Shown: positions 5,715 through 5,742 of the stretch, piece by piece
Position numbering within the stretch: the stretch's first letter is position 1
How the letters are laid out: every line of letters begins with the position of its first letter
From: Ruminococcaceae bacterium UBA3451
GTDB taxonomy: Bacteria > Bacillota > Clostridia > Oscillospirales > Acutalibacteraceae
Reading direction: 5' to 3'
Assembly (NCBI GenBank): GCA_002378845.1
Contig: DFRY01000032.1
Coordinates: forward strand, 6,452 to 12,193
Length of the DNA: 5,742 nt
Notes under the pieces: generated by a model
The model's database searches: none
What the model saw: the letters and a program-made list of their open reading frames with translations, nothing else
Told to the model about the DNA's origin: nothing
Made by a program: the position numbers and the translations under genes

Positions 5715-5742
5715 AAAAAAACAGAGCTTCCGACTGGAGCTC
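5715..5742 (-). terminator. Probable terminator of a convergent gene, cut by the window edge
   Basis: Read on the minus strand, GAGCTCC (5742-5736), a 5-base loop and GAAGCTC (5730-5724) form a stem of about 7 positions with one mismatch, followed by TG and a run of seven T (5721-5715). The stem may extend beyond the right edge. This is the layout of an intrinsic terminator for a minus-strand gene ending just outside the window. No coding sequence is visible between 5599 and 5742. Confidence 0.45.

Overview
The window looks like chromosomal DNA from a low-to-moderate GC Gram-positive bacterium, most likely a member of the Clostridia (Bacillota). This rests on the AGGAGG-type ribosome binding sites, near-consensus sigma-A type promoters, the oppBCD gene order and the CadC-type regulator. 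No rRNA or tRNA is present to fix the taxon. The genes are closely spaced and intact, and I see no insertion sequence, phage gene or CRISPR array.

There are two divergent transcription units. On the minus strand, positions 2903 down to 1 carry the start of an oligopeptide/dipeptide ABC importer operon in the order oppB, oppC, oppD. The two permeases are complete. The ATPase OppD is cut by the left edge of the window after its Walker B motif. A strong promoter (TTGAAA, 17 bp, TATAAT with an extended -10) lies about 300 bp upstream of oppB, so the operon should have a long 5' leader. That leader begins with a 10-bp perfect inverted repeat. A substrate-binding protein (OppA) and a second ATPase (OppF) would normally complete the transporter, but neither is in the window.

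On the plus strand, positions 3267 to 5663 hold a self-contained heavy-metal efflux unit. It consists of a promoter (TTGCTA, 17 bp, TATAAT), a TGAA-N6-TTCA dyad typical of ArsR/SmtB operators placed just after the predicted transcription start, a CadC-like metal-sensing repressor, a P1B-type ATPase for Zn/Cd/Pb whose start overlaps the repressor stop by 8 bp, and a 16-bp perfect-stem terminator. The likely logic is autoregulation: the repressor sits on its operator until metal binds, then the pump is made. The repressor carries ligands for both the CadC thiolate site and the alpha-5 zinc site. The pump lacks the usual N-terminal ferredoxin-like metal-binding domain and instead begins with a 15-residue Cys/His cluster.

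Between the two promoters (about 2904 to 3266) I find no convincing gene, only an AT-rich stretch with a weak hairpin and short repeats. At the right edge a minus-strand terminator-like hairpin suggests a convergent gene just outside the window. Overall the gene content belongs to known families. The more unusual points are the leader of the opp operon, the metal-binding head of the ATPase and the dual-site regulator. I do not see evidence for a wholly new system.
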